Assembly: GCF_030124325.1 (NCBI RefSeq)
Contig: NZ_JASKLR010000008.1
Span: 172,914-236,913, forward strand
DNA: 64,000 bases
Origin: Sinorhizobium sp. 8-89
Lineage (GTDB): Bacteria > Pseudomonadota > Alphaproteobacteria > Rhizobiales > Rhizobiaceae
Reading direction: 5' to 3'
This document shows, piece after piece, positions 18,615 to 27,647 of the stretch. A program made the translations under genes and the position numbers. The notes under the pieces were generated by a model. That model did not search any database. It was not told the origin of the DNA and saw only the letters and a list, made by a program, of their open reading frames with translations. The first letter of the stretch is position 1. The number at the start of each line of letters is the position of its first letter.

Positions 18615-19544
18615 TCAGATGTCGGAAAGCCCCTCTTCTTCGACGTCGTTGGCGCCCAGCGCCACAAATTGATCCAACAACCACGAAGCGGCCGGTCCCG
18701 GCGGCGTGTCGCGCCGCCAGACGCCGGCGAAGCGATAGATTCCACCCTTGTGATCAGGCATATCGAGCCGCAAGAGCGTACCGCTTTCCAGGTCGGGCCG
18801 GACCAGAGGCAGGGGCATGTTGCCCCAGCCGATCCTCTGGCGTAGCAGCGCATGCTTGGCGCCGAGGTCGGCGAGCCGCCAGGTCCGAGGACTGAGCACG
18901 GCAAAATCCTGCCCCTCGGTGAAGAGTGAACGATCAGTCAAGACGAGTTGGACGTGATTTCGCGCCTCTCCTGGCTCGATCCTTTCCATGCGCCCGAGCG
19001 GATGGTCGGGCGCGGCCACCGGAATCATGGGCACCGACCCGGCTGCGATGCACTCCACTCCCTCGACGCCCACCGCCAGCGGGCCGGAAATCCCGATCAC
19101 CGCCTTGCGCTCAAGCACGGCCGCGGTGACCGCGCCGAGGGCTTCGACATGCAGGCACAGCGACACCGTGCGAAACGTTTCGGCAAAGGCGTGCAATACC
19201 TTTCCGAGCCTTTCCGCTGGCAGCATCACGTCGACCGCGATGTCCACCTCCGCCTCCAAACCGTCGAGCAGTCCCTTCACCTTGGCGCGCAGGCCGTCGA
19301 GGCCGTGCGCGAGTGCCCGCGCTTCCGCGAGCACGGTTCGCCCTGCGGCCATCAATTTGGGCTTGCGCGTGCCTTCGCGCTCGAACAACTCGATGCCGAG
19401 TTGCGCCTCCAGATTGGCGATGCCGTAGCTGATGACGGAGACGGCACGGTTGAGCCGACGGGCTGCGCCCGCAAAACTTCCGGCATCGACCACGGCCAGG
19501 AACACCCGAAGCTGCTCGAAAGTCGGTGTGCCGGGATTAGACAT
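18615..19544 (-). CDS. LysR-family transcriptional regulator
   Basis: A 309-residue LysR protein. The N-terminal HTH is clear (FEQLRVFLAVVDAGSFAGAARRLNRAVSVISYGIANLE), followed by a co-inducer domain. The C terminus is distinctive (FVALGANDVEEEGLSDI) and a closely similar tail is preserved as a fragment at 35379-35470. It is convergent with the FAD oxidoreductase and its 5' side faces a 400-bp gap before the next plus-strand gene. The regulated target is not obvious; it could be the plus-strand AraC gene or a lost neighbour. Confidence 0.9.
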   Translation of the reverse strand: MSNPGTPTFEQLRVFLAVVDAGSFAGAARRLNRAVSVISYGIANLEAQLGIELFEREGTRKPKLMAAGRTVLAEARALAHGLDGLRAKVKGLLDGLEAEVDIAVDVMLPAERLGKVLHAFAETFRTVSLCLHVEALGAVTAAVLERKAVIGISGPLAVGVEGVECIAAGSVPMIPVAAPDHPLGRMERIEPGEARNHVQLVLTDRSLFTEGQDFAVLSPRTWRLADLGAKHALLRQRIGWGNMPLPLVRPDLESGTLLRLDMPDHKGGIYRFAGVWRRDTPPGPAASWLLDQFVALGANDVEEEGLSDI

Positions 19545-19673
19545 AGTTCAACTTTCTCGAACAAATATGTCTCAAATATCCCACTATCTAAGCAAGCCCA
19601 CGAGCCTGTATACACGGTCCACGATGGCGAGGCGGCGAGAAAACAGCAGCGCCGGAGCATAAGGAGATCTGTC

Positions 19674-19823
19674 GTGATCGCGCTGAGACCCTCCGCTGGT
19701 TACCACCGCAAAGGCTTCCGGCCGCACCCCCACCCCAATCGCGAATGCGCGATGACGGACGACGTGCGGGTGGTAACCGCCTGTGTCTTCGCCGCGTATT
19801 CGGACCTCAACCCGAAGGGGTAA
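19674..19823 (+). CDS. Possible small protein (49 aa), unrecognised
   Basis: A GTG-initiated frame of 49 codons preceded by AAGGAGATCT at good spacing (19661-19670), in an otherwise empty 403-bp gap. It is His/Arg/Pro-rich in the first half (KGFRPHPHPNREC), with no signal peptide or membrane segment. I do not recognise it. The strong ribosome site is the main support. A 10-bp inverted repeat is embedded in it, so it may instead be a structured non-coding region. Confidence 0.3.
   Translation: MIALRPSAGYHRKGFRPHPHPNRECAMTDDVRVVTACVFAAYSDLNPKG
19698..19778. repeat. 10-bp perfect inverted repeat, 61-bp spacer
   Basis: GGTTACCACC at 19698-19707 and GGTGGTAACC at 19769-19778 are exact reverse complements. 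They could form a long-range hairpin or be paired regulator half-sites between the LysR and AraC genes. No function is assigned. Confidence 0.5.
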
Positions 19824-19947
19824 CGGGGAAGCCCTTCCAGATCCTGATCATCTCCACCCGCCATGAAGAGGCGCAGCGCTGCGCAACCGCTCGCAGCTAG
19901 CTTTGTCGCTGGGCTCCGGTGGCGCTGACAAAAAAAGGAGGAAACTC

Positions 19948-20793
19948 ATGCCAATCGGACCGCAAGTGACCGTACTTCGATCAGAATCCATGTCGGTTGC
20001 CCATGTTCGGAGCGATCACGTCGGCAAGCATGAGAGCATCGCAATCCCGAATTCGGACTCATTCAGCACCATCGTTCAACTTCGCCCGTTCAAGGATCAC
20101 CGTTTGTGGCGAAACGGGCGGCTGGTGCATGATGGAGGCCACGCGCAGGGGGCATTGTCGATCACAGATCTTGCCGAGGACTGGCGCTGCGAGCACCGCT
20201 CACAATTCGACAACATGCGATTTGCGATCGATCGCAAGGTCCTGCAGGCGTTTTTGCGGGATAACGGAAAAGGCGGGCTCGCCCGCCTCAAATGCGAGCC
20301 CGGCCAGATCGACCCGGTGGTGCACCATCTTGCCCAAGCGCTCCTGCCTGCTCTTTCAGATCCGCAGAACGCCGACAGCCTGTATGTAGACCACGCCCTG
20401 CTTGCCTTGCAGGCCCATCTCGTAAGCCGCTACGGCGGCGTCGACCTCGCCTCCGTTCAGCCGCACGGCCTTTCCAAACATCAACTGACTGCCGCGACGG
20501 CCTATCTTGCGGAGCATGCGTCACGCAAAATCGCGATGACGGAGATCGCATCGATCTGCGGCCTGTCCACAAGCCACTTCATTCGGGCATTCAAGAAATC
20601 GACCGGGCGCACGCCGCATCGCTGGCTGACCGAACACCGAATCCAAAAAGCGAAAAGCCTGCTCCTGGGAGAGACACCCATAGCAGAGATCGCCGTCAGT
20701 TGCGGGTTTGCGGATCAAAGCCATCTGACCCACGTATTCTCGGCCATCTGCGATGTTTCGCCAGCCGCTTGGCGACGCATGCAGCGCAAATGA
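19948..20793 (+). CDS. AraC-family transcriptional regulator
   Basis: A 281-residue regulator. The C-terminal ~100 residues hold two AraC-type helix-turn-helices (KIAMTEIASICGLSTSHFIRAF and IAEIAVSCGFADQSHLTHVF) and the closing SPAAWRRMQ. The N-terminal ~170 residues form a ligand- or partner-binding domain that I do not recognise. The ATG at 19948 is chosen for the AAAAAAGGAGGAAAC ribosome site; a longer frame to 19903 lacks one. It is convergent with the minus-strand dehydrogenase/transporter operon. The DNA-binding part resembles the short AraC protein at 38334-39029. Confidence 0.9.
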   Translation: MPIGPQVTVLRSESMSVAHVRSDHVGKHESIAIPNSDSFSTIVQLRPFKDHRLWRNGRLVHDGGHAQGALSITDLAEDWRCEHRSQFDNMRFAIDRKVLQAFLRDNGKGGLARLKCEPGQIDPVVHHLAQALLPALSDPQNADSLYVDHALLALQAHLVSRYGGVDLASVQPHGLSKHQLTAATAYLAEHASRKIAMTEIASICGLSTSHFIRAFKKSTGRTPHRWLTEHRIQKAKSLLLGETPIAEIAVSCGFADQSHLTHVFSAICDVSPAAWRRMQRK

Positions 20794-20933
20794 CGTTCAC
20801 CCGTTCGGCGATCTCTTATCCTCTTGTCATGCCGAGAACGGTCAAGATGCCATATGAGTTTTGCGCCGGAGGCGTCTCCGAACCGGCTGCCCGCTGAGCT
20901 GCGTTCTCCCGCCCCCTCCTCGATCGTCGGAGC

Positions 20934-21257
20934 CTAGTCTTGGCTAAGCTCGAACACATGGTGATGGATGTGTCCGTCGAACATCTCCAGCAGGCCCTTG
21001 GTCATCTCACGGCTCTGGTAGCGCACAGGTGATTCCAGAGCCTGCGCCAGAGCTTCGCGATCATCGTAGGCGGTGGAAAGGATCATCGCGAACGGCGTCG
21101 CTCCCGCATCGCGCTCCACGGCATGGAGAACCCGGACTTCCCGAACGCCCGGAAAGGCCTCCCAAAGCGGCATCAGCTTCTCGGCCACGTAGGCACGGAA
21201 TGCCCCTTCCTGGCCAGGATGAACCGCGCCCTCGAAAAGGGCTTGACGAACAATCAT
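20934..21257 (-). CDS. Dimeric alpha-beta barrel small protein
   Basis: A 107-residue protein beginning MIVRQALFEGAVHPGQEGAF, with the alternating strand/helix pattern of EthD/ABM-type dimeric alpha-beta barrels (VREVRVLHAVERDAGATPFAM). Members include small monooxygenases, EthD-like proteins and stress-response barrel proteins. It ends FDGHIHHHVFELSQD, a His-rich tail. It is the last gene of the LacI-controlled transporter operon, 13 bp after the 2-hydroxyacid dehydrogenase. Presumably it acts on, or protects from, an intermediate of the imported compound. The reaction is unknown. Confidence 0.75.
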   Translation of the reverse strand: MIVRQALFEGAVHPGQEGAFRAYVAEKLMPLWEAFPGVREVRVLHAVERDAGATPFAMILSTAYDDREALAQALESPVRYQSREMTKGLLEMFDGHIHHHVFELSQD

Positions 21258-21270
21258 GATGGTCCCCGCT

Positions 21271-22209
21271 TCAGTTGACGATATTCGGCGATTTTCCGCC
21301 GGCGAAATGGGCGGCGAGATTCGCAAGCACGAGTTGCCCCATGGCTATGCGCGTCTCGACCGTCGCGCTGCCCTGATGCGGCATGAGCACGGTATTCGGC
21401 GTCGAATAGAATTCGCTGCGGATCTTCGGCTCGTTGACGAAGACGTCGAGCCCCGCGCCCGCGATCGTTCCGGACCGCAGCGCCCCGATCAAGGCGTCCT
21501 CGTCGATGACGCTGCCGCGCGCGACGTTTATGACGATGCCCTGGCGGCCGAGTGCTTCAAGCACGGAGGCGTCGACGATGTTCTGGGTTGCGGCACTCGC
21601 CGCCACGCAGACGGCGAGCACATCGCTGTCGCGGGCGAGATCGACTGGGCTTTGATGAGCCACCCACTTGACGTTGGTCAGCCTGGAGCGGTTCCAGTAG
21701 CGCACCGACATGCCGAAGGCCTCCGCGCGGAACGCCAATGCGCGCCCGATCTGCCCAAGGCCGAGCACGCCGATCCGCTTGCCTTTCGGGCTATGGCCGA
21801 GCGGCAATTGTTCGCCCGCCGCCCAGCGGCCTTCCCGCACCAGCCTGTCACCTTCGCCGAGCCGGCGCAGGACCGCAAGCGTCAGCGCGATACCCAAGTC
21901 CGCAACGTCGTCGGTGAGCACACCCGGCGTCGTCGTTACATCGATGTTGCGGCTGCGCGCATAGGCAAGATCCACCTTGTCTGTGCCGACCCCGTTGATC
22001 GCGATGATCCCAAGTGAAGGAAGCTTCTCGATCCAGTCATTGGACAGACCCGAACCGCCGCCGGTGGCAACCGCGCGAATGGAAGAAAGCGCGGCGTCGA
22101 GCGCCGGCCGGTCGCTGGCCTCATAGAGCCTGTGGACCGTATAATCCCGGTAAAGCTCCTCCATGACGAGCGGCATCATTGGCTCTACGAGCAACAAGTC
22201 TGGTTTCAC
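21271..22209 (-). CDS. D-isomer-specific 2-hydroxyacid dehydrogenase
   Basis: A 312-residue NAD(P)-dependent 2-hydroxyacid dehydrogenase. It has the Rossmann motif GVLGLGQIGRALA, the catalytic Arg region INVARGSVIDEDAL, the VNEP Glu, and the catalytic His in MPHQGSATVETR. It would reduce a 2-keto acid (hydroxypyruvate/glyoxylate-like) or oxidise the D-2-hydroxy acid. The GTG at 22209 is preferred as start because GGAG lies 7 nt upstream; an in-frame ATG at 22269 is further out and lacks a site. It sits in the transporter operon, so the imported substrate may be a hydroxy- or amino acid feeding this step. Confidence 0.9.
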   Translation of the reverse strand: MKPDLLLVEPMMPLVMEELYRDYTVHRLYEASDRPALDAALSSIRAVATGGGSGLSNDWIEKLPSLGIIAINGVGTDKVDLAYARSRNIDVTTTPGVLTDDVADLGIALTLAVLRRLGEGDRLVREGRWAAGEQLPLGHSPKGKRIGVLGLGQIGRALAFRAEAFGMSVRYWNRSRLTNVKWVAHQSPVDLARDSDVLAVCVAASAATQNIVDASVLEALGRQGIVINVARGSVIDEDALIGALRSGTIAGAGLDVFVNEPKIRSEFYSTPNTVLMPHQGSATVETRIAMGQLVLANLAAHFAGGKSPNIVN

Positions 22210-22342
22210 GTCTAAACTCCAACTATTGCATGTCGCCAAAAAGCCCGCATCGCTTCGGCCCAACAACATGCATTGAAAACAAAGACTTGAAGCGCGTCGA
22301 ATTCGCTTGAATGCGACCCGCTTCAGCTGAGTGCGCCGTCCG

Positions 22343-23122
22343 TCAGGAGATCTGGCCGAGGAAGAATCGTGTGCGCTCGTGTTGCGGGGCGCTGAAGAAA
22401 GTATCGGGCGTTGCGACTTCGAGGATTTCGCCGCGATCCATGAACACGACGCGATCGGCTACGCTTCGCGCGAAGCCCATCTCATGCGTCACGCACAGCA
22501 TGGTCATGCCTTCGTTCGCGAGATCCACCATGGTGTCCAGTACTTCCTTCACCATTTCCGGATCGAGCGCCGAAGTCGGCTCGTCGAAAAGCATGATCTT
22601 CGGATTCATGCAGAGCGCTCGCGCGATCGCCACGCGCTGCTGCTGTCCGCCTGAAAGCTGAGCCGGATATTTCGCCGCCTGCTCGGGGATGCGCACGCGC
22701 CTGAGAAATTTCATGGCAGTCTCTTCGGCTTCGGCTTTCGTGATGCCGCGCACTTTCATCGGAGCGAGCGTGCAGTTCTCGAGTACCGTCATATGGGGAA
22801 ACAGATTGAACTGCTGAAAGACCATGCCGGTCTCCTGGCGGATCAGATCGACATTCTTTCCACCGGCGGTCAGGTTATGTCCATCGACGACGATCCTGCC
22901 CGAATGAATGGTCTCGAGCTGGTTGATGCAGCGGATCATCGTCGACTTGCCGGAGCCCGAAGGTCCGCAAATGACGATCCGTTCGCCACGGCCAACGGTC
23001 AGGTTGACGTTCTTCAGGGCATGAAAGGACCCATACCACTTGTTCACGTCCTCCATGCGCACGGCCGGATCAGAAGCCCCGCGCGCACCGGGGGAGGAGG
23101 CGATTTCGCTTACCATGTTCAT
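22343..23122 (-). CDS. Polar amino-acid-type ABC transporter ATPase
   Basis: A 259-residue ATPase of the GlnQ/HisP/AapP family. It shows Walker [10 protein letters not shown]-loop FQQFNLFPH, signature LSGGQQQR, Walker B IMLFDEP and the switch His in CVTHEMGFA. It energises the two permeases encoded upstream in the operon. The ATG at 23122 ([10 protein letters not shown]) is chosen over 23188 because the extra residues overlap the preceding gene's end and are not family-like. It follows the binding-protein gene by 20 bp. Confidence 0.93.
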   Translation of the reverse strand: MNMVSEIASSPGARGASDPAVRMEDVNKWYGSFHALKNVNLTVGRGERIVICGPSGSGKSTMIRCINQLETIHSGRIVVDGHNLTAGGKNVDLIRQETGMVFQQFNLFPHMTVLENCTLAPMKVRGITKAEAEETAMKFLRRVRIPEQAAKYPAQLSGGQQQRVAIARALCMNPKIMLFDEPTSALDPEMVKEVLDTMVDLANEGMTMLCVTHEMGFARSVADRVVFMDRGEILEVATPDTFFSAPQHERTRFFLGQIS

Positions 23123-23142
23123 CGCGAGGGGCTCCCGTTTTC

Positions 23143-23940
23143 TTATTTCGCTTTGGTCACGAAGTCCGGCAGCGGAGAACCAAGCCATTTCTGGTGGATG
23201 GCGTTGAGCTGACCGTCCGTCTTAACCTTATCGAGGAAGGCGTTGACGAAGCTCAGCATCTCGCTCGATCCCTTGCGGACGGCGATGCCCTGAACCTGCT
23301 GATTCAAGATGAGCTTCTGGTTGAACCGCCCGGGAGCGGCCGCCTCGATCTGCTGGGCGACGACATTGGACACGCCGATCAGCTCGACCTGGCCGGAAAG
23401 CAATGCCTGCACCGCACTGGCATCGTCGTCAAAACGCTGGATGTTCGCGTCCGACGGCGCGATCTTGGTGACCGCCGTGTCCTGCGTGCTGGCGCGCGCC
23501 ACGCCGATCGTCTTGCCGGCCAGATCTTCCGGTTTTGCGACCGCCTGATCCTGGGCGCCGAACACGCCGATCGAGATGCCGGCGTAAGGTTGGGAGAAAT
23601 CGACGTTCTTGGCACGCTCTTCGGTGATGCCCAGTGAAGCGACGAGCAGGTCCACCTGATTGCTCTGCAGATAGGGGATGCGGTTCGGGCCGGTCACGGG
23701 CACGATCGTCACTTCGACCCCGAGTTCCTTGGCAAGCAATTTCGCGACGTCCGCGTCATAGCCGTCCGGATTGTTGCTCGCGTCCATAATCCCGAACGGC
23801 GGAAAATCGACCAGCATTCCGACCTTGACCGTCCCGGCCGACTTGATGGCCTCCACCGTCTGCGCGGCAGCGGGGGACACGAAACCGGCAAGAAGTGCAG
23901 CGCCAAGAACCGACATTGCCATGCGTCTCGATATATTCAT
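23143..23940 (-). CDS. Periplasmic substrate-binding protein (SBP family 3)
   Basis: A 265-residue exported protein. The signal peptide [20 protein letters not shown] ends near the AAA-Q cleavage site at about residue 26. The mature protein has the family-3 pattern [45 protein letters not shown] and FSQPY. It captures an amino-acid-like solute in the periplasm for the ABC permeases on either side of the operon. Specificity is not readable. It is encoded between the permease and ATPase genes. Confidence 0.92.
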   Translation of the reverse strand: MNISRRMAMSVLGAALLAGFVSPAAAQTVEAIKSAGTVKVGMLVDFPPFGIMDASNNPDGYDADVAKLLAKELGVEVTIVPVTGPNRIPYLQSNQVDLLVASLGITEERAKNVDFSQPYAGISIGVFGAQDQAVAKPEDLAGKTIGVARASTQDTAVTKIAPSDANIQRFDDDASAVQALLSGQVELIGVSNVVAQQIEAAAPGRFNQKLILNQQVQGIAVRKGSSEMLSFVNAFLDKVKTDGQLNAIHQKWLGSPLPDFVTKAK

Positions 23941-23985
23941 TCTTCCTTCCCTTTCACATGCCGGCCCTCCCGCCGGTGGGGCCCG

Positions 23986-24640
23986 TCAACGTGCCGTTGC
24001 GCGGGAAAAACGGGTTTCCATGCGACGTGCGACCAGCGACAACGGCCAACACAAGAGGAAATAGATAGCAGCCACCGTGCCGAAGACGAGAAATGGGCTG
24101 AACGTCGCATTGTTGATGATCTGCCCTTGCCGGGTCAGTTCGGTGAAGCCGATGATCGACGCGAGCGACGTGCCCTTTATCAGCTGGACCAGGAAGCCGA
24201 CGGTCGGCGCGACCGCGATGCGGCTTGCTTGGGGCAGGATCACGTGGCGCATGGAATGATAATAGCGCAGGCCAAGCGCCGTCGCGGCCTCGCCCTGCCC
24301 TTTCGGCACGGCCTCGATGCAGCCGCGCCAGATCTCGCCGAGAAAGGCGCTGGCGTGAAGCGCGAGCGCTATCGTCGCGGCGATCCAGGGATTGATCGCA
24401 AAGCCGAATATTCATGCCAAAGAACACCAGGAAAAGCTGCATCAGCAGCGGCGTTCCCTGGAAGACACGGATGAAACCAGTGGCGAAGAGACGGAATGCG
24501 CGTATGTCGGCCACACGCATCAACGCCACCAAAAGCCCGCCGATGCTGCCGCCTGCAAAGGCGATTGCGGAAAGCGCAATCGTCCATTGCGCCGCCATAA
24601 CAATCACAAGGAACTCGTTCCAGCCGAAGACTCTGATCAT
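23986..24640 (-). pseudogene. Amino-acid-type ABC permease, interrupted by a frameshift near 24410
   Basis: The N-terminal part (from the ATG at 24640) gives a normal His/Glu/Gln-family permease start through FQGTPLLMQLFLVFFGMNI. The frame then changes. The continuation FGFAINPWIAATIALALHAS..., with the EAA-loop region EAVPKGQGEAATALGL, is preserved in another frame and ends at 23986. Re-inserting two bases in the AATATTC tract (an AT dinucleotide) gives an uninterrupted 218-residue protein of normal length. Everything else looks conserved, so this is either a very recent mutation or a sequence error. The partner permease gene is intact. Confidence 0.85.
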
Positions 24641-24651
24641 GGCAGCGCTCC

Positions 24652-25320
24652 TCAGCGGCTGAGCGGGTATTTGAAGGCCATTTTCTCGACCGCGTAAAAC
24701 AGCACGGAGAAGCCGACCGACAAAGCGAGATAGATCAAGGTGACCGCGATATAGACCTCGAAGCTCGCGAAGCTCGCGGACTGGAGGTCGTTTCCGGCGG
24801 CGGCCAAGTCATCCGCGGAGATGACAGACACGACACTGGTATTCAGCATCAGGTAGATGAACTGGCTGGTGAGCGCAGGATAGACGGTCCGCAAGGCCGG
24901 CTTCATGATGACGTAGCGAAAGATCTGCGCCCTCGACAGGCCCAAGGCCCACCCCGCCTCCACTTGGCCCTTGTGAATCGACTCGATGCCGGCACGGATG
25001 ATCTCCGTGCCATAGGCGCCGAAATTGACGACGAGCGCCAAGAGCGCCGCACTGTTCGGCGACAGCCTCAGACCAAGCGACGGCATGCCGAAGAAGATGA
25101 AGAAGATCTGCACGAGGAAAGGCGTATTGCGGATGATCTCGATATAGCCGTCGATTACGGTACGCAGGATCTTCGGCCCGGACGTCTTTCCCCAAGCGCA
25201 GGCGATGGAGACGACAAGACCGATCAGCATGGCGGCGCACGACAGGCGGACCGTCAGCCAGGCACCGACGAGCAACTGGTCGAAGGACGCCAGGACAGGT
25301 GTGAAATTGAATTCGTACAT
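24652..25320 (-). CDS. Amino-acid-type ABC transporter permease
   Basis: A 222-residue inner-membrane permease (HisM/GlnP family, about five membrane helices). It starts MYEFNFTPVLASFDQLLVGA, has the EIIRNTPFLVQIFFIFFG block and the EAA loop EAGWALGLSRAQIFRYVI that contacts the ATPase. The ATG at 25320 has GGGAGGAGGT upstream; the 18-residue longer frame is rejected. It is the first gene of the transporter operon, with a 14-bp palindromic LacI-type operator 60 bp upstream. It pairs with the frameshifted permease 11 bp downstream. Confidence 0.92.
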   Translation of the reverse strand: MYEFNFTPVLASFDQLLVGAWLTVRLSCAAMLIGLVVSIACAWGKTSGPKILRTVIDGYIEIIRNTPFLVQIFFIFFGMPSLGLRLSPNSAALLALVVNFGAYGTEIIRAGIESIHKGQVEAGWALGLSRAQIFRYVIMKPALRTVYPALTSQFIYLMLNTSVVSVISADDLAAAGNDLQSASFASFEVYIAVTLIYLALSVGFSVLFYAVEKMAFKYPLSR

Positions 25321-25379
25321 GCCGGGACCTCCTCCCAAACCACCGAGACGGACGTCGCGCCTCCCCGCGTTCACGTCAC

Positions 25380-25393
25380 TTAGATCGATCTAA
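25380..25393. promoter_or_regulatory. LacI-type palindromic operator before the transporter operon
   Basis: TTAGATCGATCTAA is a perfect 14-bp palindrome with the central CG typical of LacI/GalR operators. It lies between the LacI-family gene and the first permease gene, 60 bp before the permease start. Repression of the transporter/dehydrogenase operon by the adjacent LacI protein is the natural inference. Confidence 0.75.
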
Positions 25394-25435
25394 AATGTTT
25401 CCCGGCGGGCGTCAACCGCGGTGATCGTCAAATTT

Positions 25436-26458
25436 TCAGGTGGGTCGGCCGCAGGATTGGCGGATGTGCAAGGTCGTGTCGTTCACCACACGGCGCGGCG
25501 GCAGGGCCGGATCGGCGATCCGTTCGACGAGGAGTCGTGCCGCCATTTCGCCGATGGCGACGGGGCCGGTCGAAACCGAAGTAAGTCTTGGGCGGATCGC
25601 CTCGGCGTCCGCCACGTCGTCGAAGCCGATCAGGGACAGGTCGCGGCCGATCGTCAGTCCACAATCCTGAAGTCCCGCAGAAAGCCCCAGGGCCACAAGG
25701 TGATTGAAGCATATCACGGCGGTCGGCCGTGTCGCCCGGTCAAAAAGAAGATGGGTCGCCTTGGCGATTTCACCGAGCTGCGTCGGAAAGCGGATCAGGA
25801 CGCGCGGATCGAGACCACGCGACAGCATGGCGTCGCGAAATCCATCCACGCGTTCCTGATAGGCCGAGTGAACAGGGCCATGGACGGCAAAGGCAATTCT
25901 CTCGTGGCCGAGCGAGGCGAGATAGTCCACCGCCTGGCGCATCCCTGTTGCGTAGTCGGCTCCAACATAATCCATATCGAAGGAGATGTGGCGCAGCACT
26001 TGCACCACCGGCATGCCCCAATCGGCTATCTGCTCGGAGAGCGTCGATTCGGTGCGGGCGGCAGGGCAGAGAATGACCCCGTCCACGCCGTGTTCACGCA
26101 TGCGCCGCAGCAGCATTTCCTGTTGTTCGACTCGATCCCCGCTTTTGGCGAGAATGACCACCTTGCCGGTCGCGCCGATGATTTCCTCGATGCCCGACAG
26201 GAGCTCCGCGAAGAAGGGATTGGTTAGATTTGGGACGATGGCGCCGATGATCTGGCTGCGTTCGACGCGCAGGCGAGCGGCGCCGATATTGTAGACATAA
26301 CCCAGGTCACGCATCGCCTCTTCGACGCGCATGCGCGTCTCGCTGCCGACCAGCGGGCTCTTGCGAAGGACCAGAGAGGCGGTCGCGCGGGAGACGTTTG
26401 CATGTCGCGCAACATCGAGGAGCGTAACGCGAGTTTTTTTTCGTTCTTCGGAAGACAT
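25436..26458 (-). CDS. LacI-family transcriptional regulator
   Basis: A 340-residue LacI/GalR regulator. The N-terminal HTH with hinge is clear (VTLLDVARHANVSRATASLVL...LGYVYNIGAARLR), followed by a periplasmic-binding-protein-like sensor domain (IIGAIVPNLTNPFFAELL, DGVILCPAA, ICFNHLVALGL, SLIGFDDVADAEAIRP). The start at 26458 (MSSEERKK) gives the standard spacing to the HTH; the longer frame to 26563 is unlikely. It is transcribed toward the ABC transporter operon. The palindrome at 25380-25393 between them makes it the probable local repressor. Confidence 0.93.
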   Translation of the reverse strand: MSSEERKKTRVTLLDVARHANVSRATASLVLRKSPLVGSETRMRVEEAMRDLGYVYNIGAARLRVERSQIIGAIVPNLTNPFFAELLSGIEEIIGATGKVVILAKSGDRVEQQEMLLRRMREHGVDGVILCPAARTESTLSEQIADWGMPVVQVLRHISFDMDYVGADYATGMRQAVDYLASLGHERIAFAVHGPVHSAYQERVDGFRDAMLSRGLDPRVLIRFPTQLGEIAKATHLLFDRATRPTAVICFNHLVALGLSAGLQDCGLTIGRDLSLIGFDDVADAEAIRPRLTSVSTGPVAIGEMAARLLVERIADPALPPRRVVNDTTLHIRQSCGRPT

Positions 26459-26860
26459 TGAATACCGATGGGAAAGGAATGCGTGGAGAGGACTATAGGT
26501 GGACAACGAGGACCGGGCAAACGCTGTTCGATTTCCAGCAAATGGGAAGCGCTCGCCGCACATCGCGTTTCAAGAGATATCGCCTTGATCGGGGAGGAAA
26601 TTCGCCGCGCGTGCCAATAGCTGCAACGTGCACGGCCATCGTCGTGTCGGTACTCTGATAGCTCCACCCGGTCGCGAACACATCTCCTTCCCGGGCGTCT
26701 TTGACTTGTCATGCTAAGCTATTTGAATGAGCTGTGCGAAGGTCAATGAAGAAACATCACCCGGCCGAGCAATTTTCGACAATGAGCGCAGTGATCTACA
26801 ATCCGCATCCTCTCGCACGTACTAGGTTGTGCCCAGTCCGGTAACTTTATGGAGGTCTCT
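26459..26860. other. Divergent regulatory gap between LacI and isochorismatase genes
   Basis: About 400 bp without a convincing gene. It must contain the promoters of the LacI gene (minus) and the isochorismatase/XapX cluster (plus). A TTGACT at 26701-26706 could be a -35 element, but no convincing -10 follows at the right distance. No strong palindrome was seen. Confidence 0.4.
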
Positions 26861-27517
26861 ATGCCGACGAACGCCACGCCGACTCCTGGTTCTCTTCTGA
26901 TATCACCGAATGATCACACGCTGATCATGATCGATTTTCAGTCGCAAATGGCCTTTGCGACGAAATCGATCGACGCGGTATTGCTGCGTAACAACGCCGC
27001 GCTCGTGGCGCATGCCGCTGCCGGCTTTGGTGTATCCACCATTTTGACGACCGTCGCCGAGAAAACCTTCTCGGGCCCGATGTTCGGCGAGATCACCGAT
27101 GCCTTTCCGGGCCAGGCGCTGCTCGACCGCACCTCGATGAATACCTGGGAGGACGCGGCTGTCATCAACGAGGTCAATGCCATCGGCAAGCAGCGGCTGG
27201 TCTTCTGCGGACTGTGGACCTCCGTCTGCATTGTCGGACCGACGCTCTCGGCGCTTGACCAGGGCTTCGAGGTCTATGTGATCGCCGATGCCTGCGGCGA
27301 CGTTTCGGATGAAGCGCACGAGCGCGCCATGGATCGCATGGTTCAGGCTGGCGTCCGGCCGATGACCTCGCTGCAATACATGCTGGAACTGCAACGCGAT
27401 TGGGCCCGCACCGAGACCTACGAGATGACGACCGGCATCGCCAAGAAGTTCGGCGGCTCCTATGGCCTTGGCATCATCTACGCCAAGAGCATGTTCGGCG
27501 CGTCCGAAGGCCACTGA
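26861..27517 (+). CDS. Isochorismatase-fold hydrolase (YcaC-like)
   Basis: A 218-residue cysteine hydrolase of the isochorismatase superfamily. The catalytic Asp lies in LIMIDFQSQM (about residue 25) and the nucleophile Cys in FCGLWTSVCIVG (Cys123). The C-terminal block SLQYMLELQRDW is a family marker and recurs in two damaged copies at 34713-35338 and 35471-35700. The ATG at 26861 is chosen because GGAGGT lies 5 bases upstream. The substrate is unknown in the YcaC group (amides, N-carbamoyl compounds and others are candidates). It is the first gene of the XapX/amidohydrolase cluster. Confidence 0.92.
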   Translation: MPTNATPTPGSLLISPNDHTLIMIDFQSQMAFATKSIDAVLLRNNAALVAHAAAGFGVSTILTTVAEKTFSGPMFGEITDAFPGQALLDRTSMNTWEDAAVINEVNAIGKQRLVFCGLWTSVCIVGPTLSALDQGFEVYVIADACGDVSDEAHERAMDRMVQAGVRPMTSLQYMLELQRDWARTETYEMTTGIAKKFGGSYGLGIIYAKSMFGASEGH

Positions 27518-27534
27518 AGCCTTCCAGAACCAGG

Positions 27535-27628
27535 CTAGAGCAATTCCAGGAAGAGCGTGTAACGGTTTTCCGTCCGGAATTGCGCAGCTTCAAAGAGTCA
27601 GAGCCGTTCCGTCCGCGCGCGGAACGGC
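27535..27628 (+). repeat. Dispersed rhizobial intergenic repeat, copy 2, with hairpin
   Basis: It contains AGCAATTCCAG, AACGGTTTTCCG and GCTTCAAA in the same order as the inverted copy at 18559-18614. It is followed by a 9-bp stem GCCGTTCCG/CGGAACGGC (27603-27611 with 27620-27628). It fills the space between the isochorismatase and XapX genes and could attenuate transcription between them. Confidence 0.65.
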
Positions 27629-27647
27629 GCCTCTCGCGGAAAGGACC

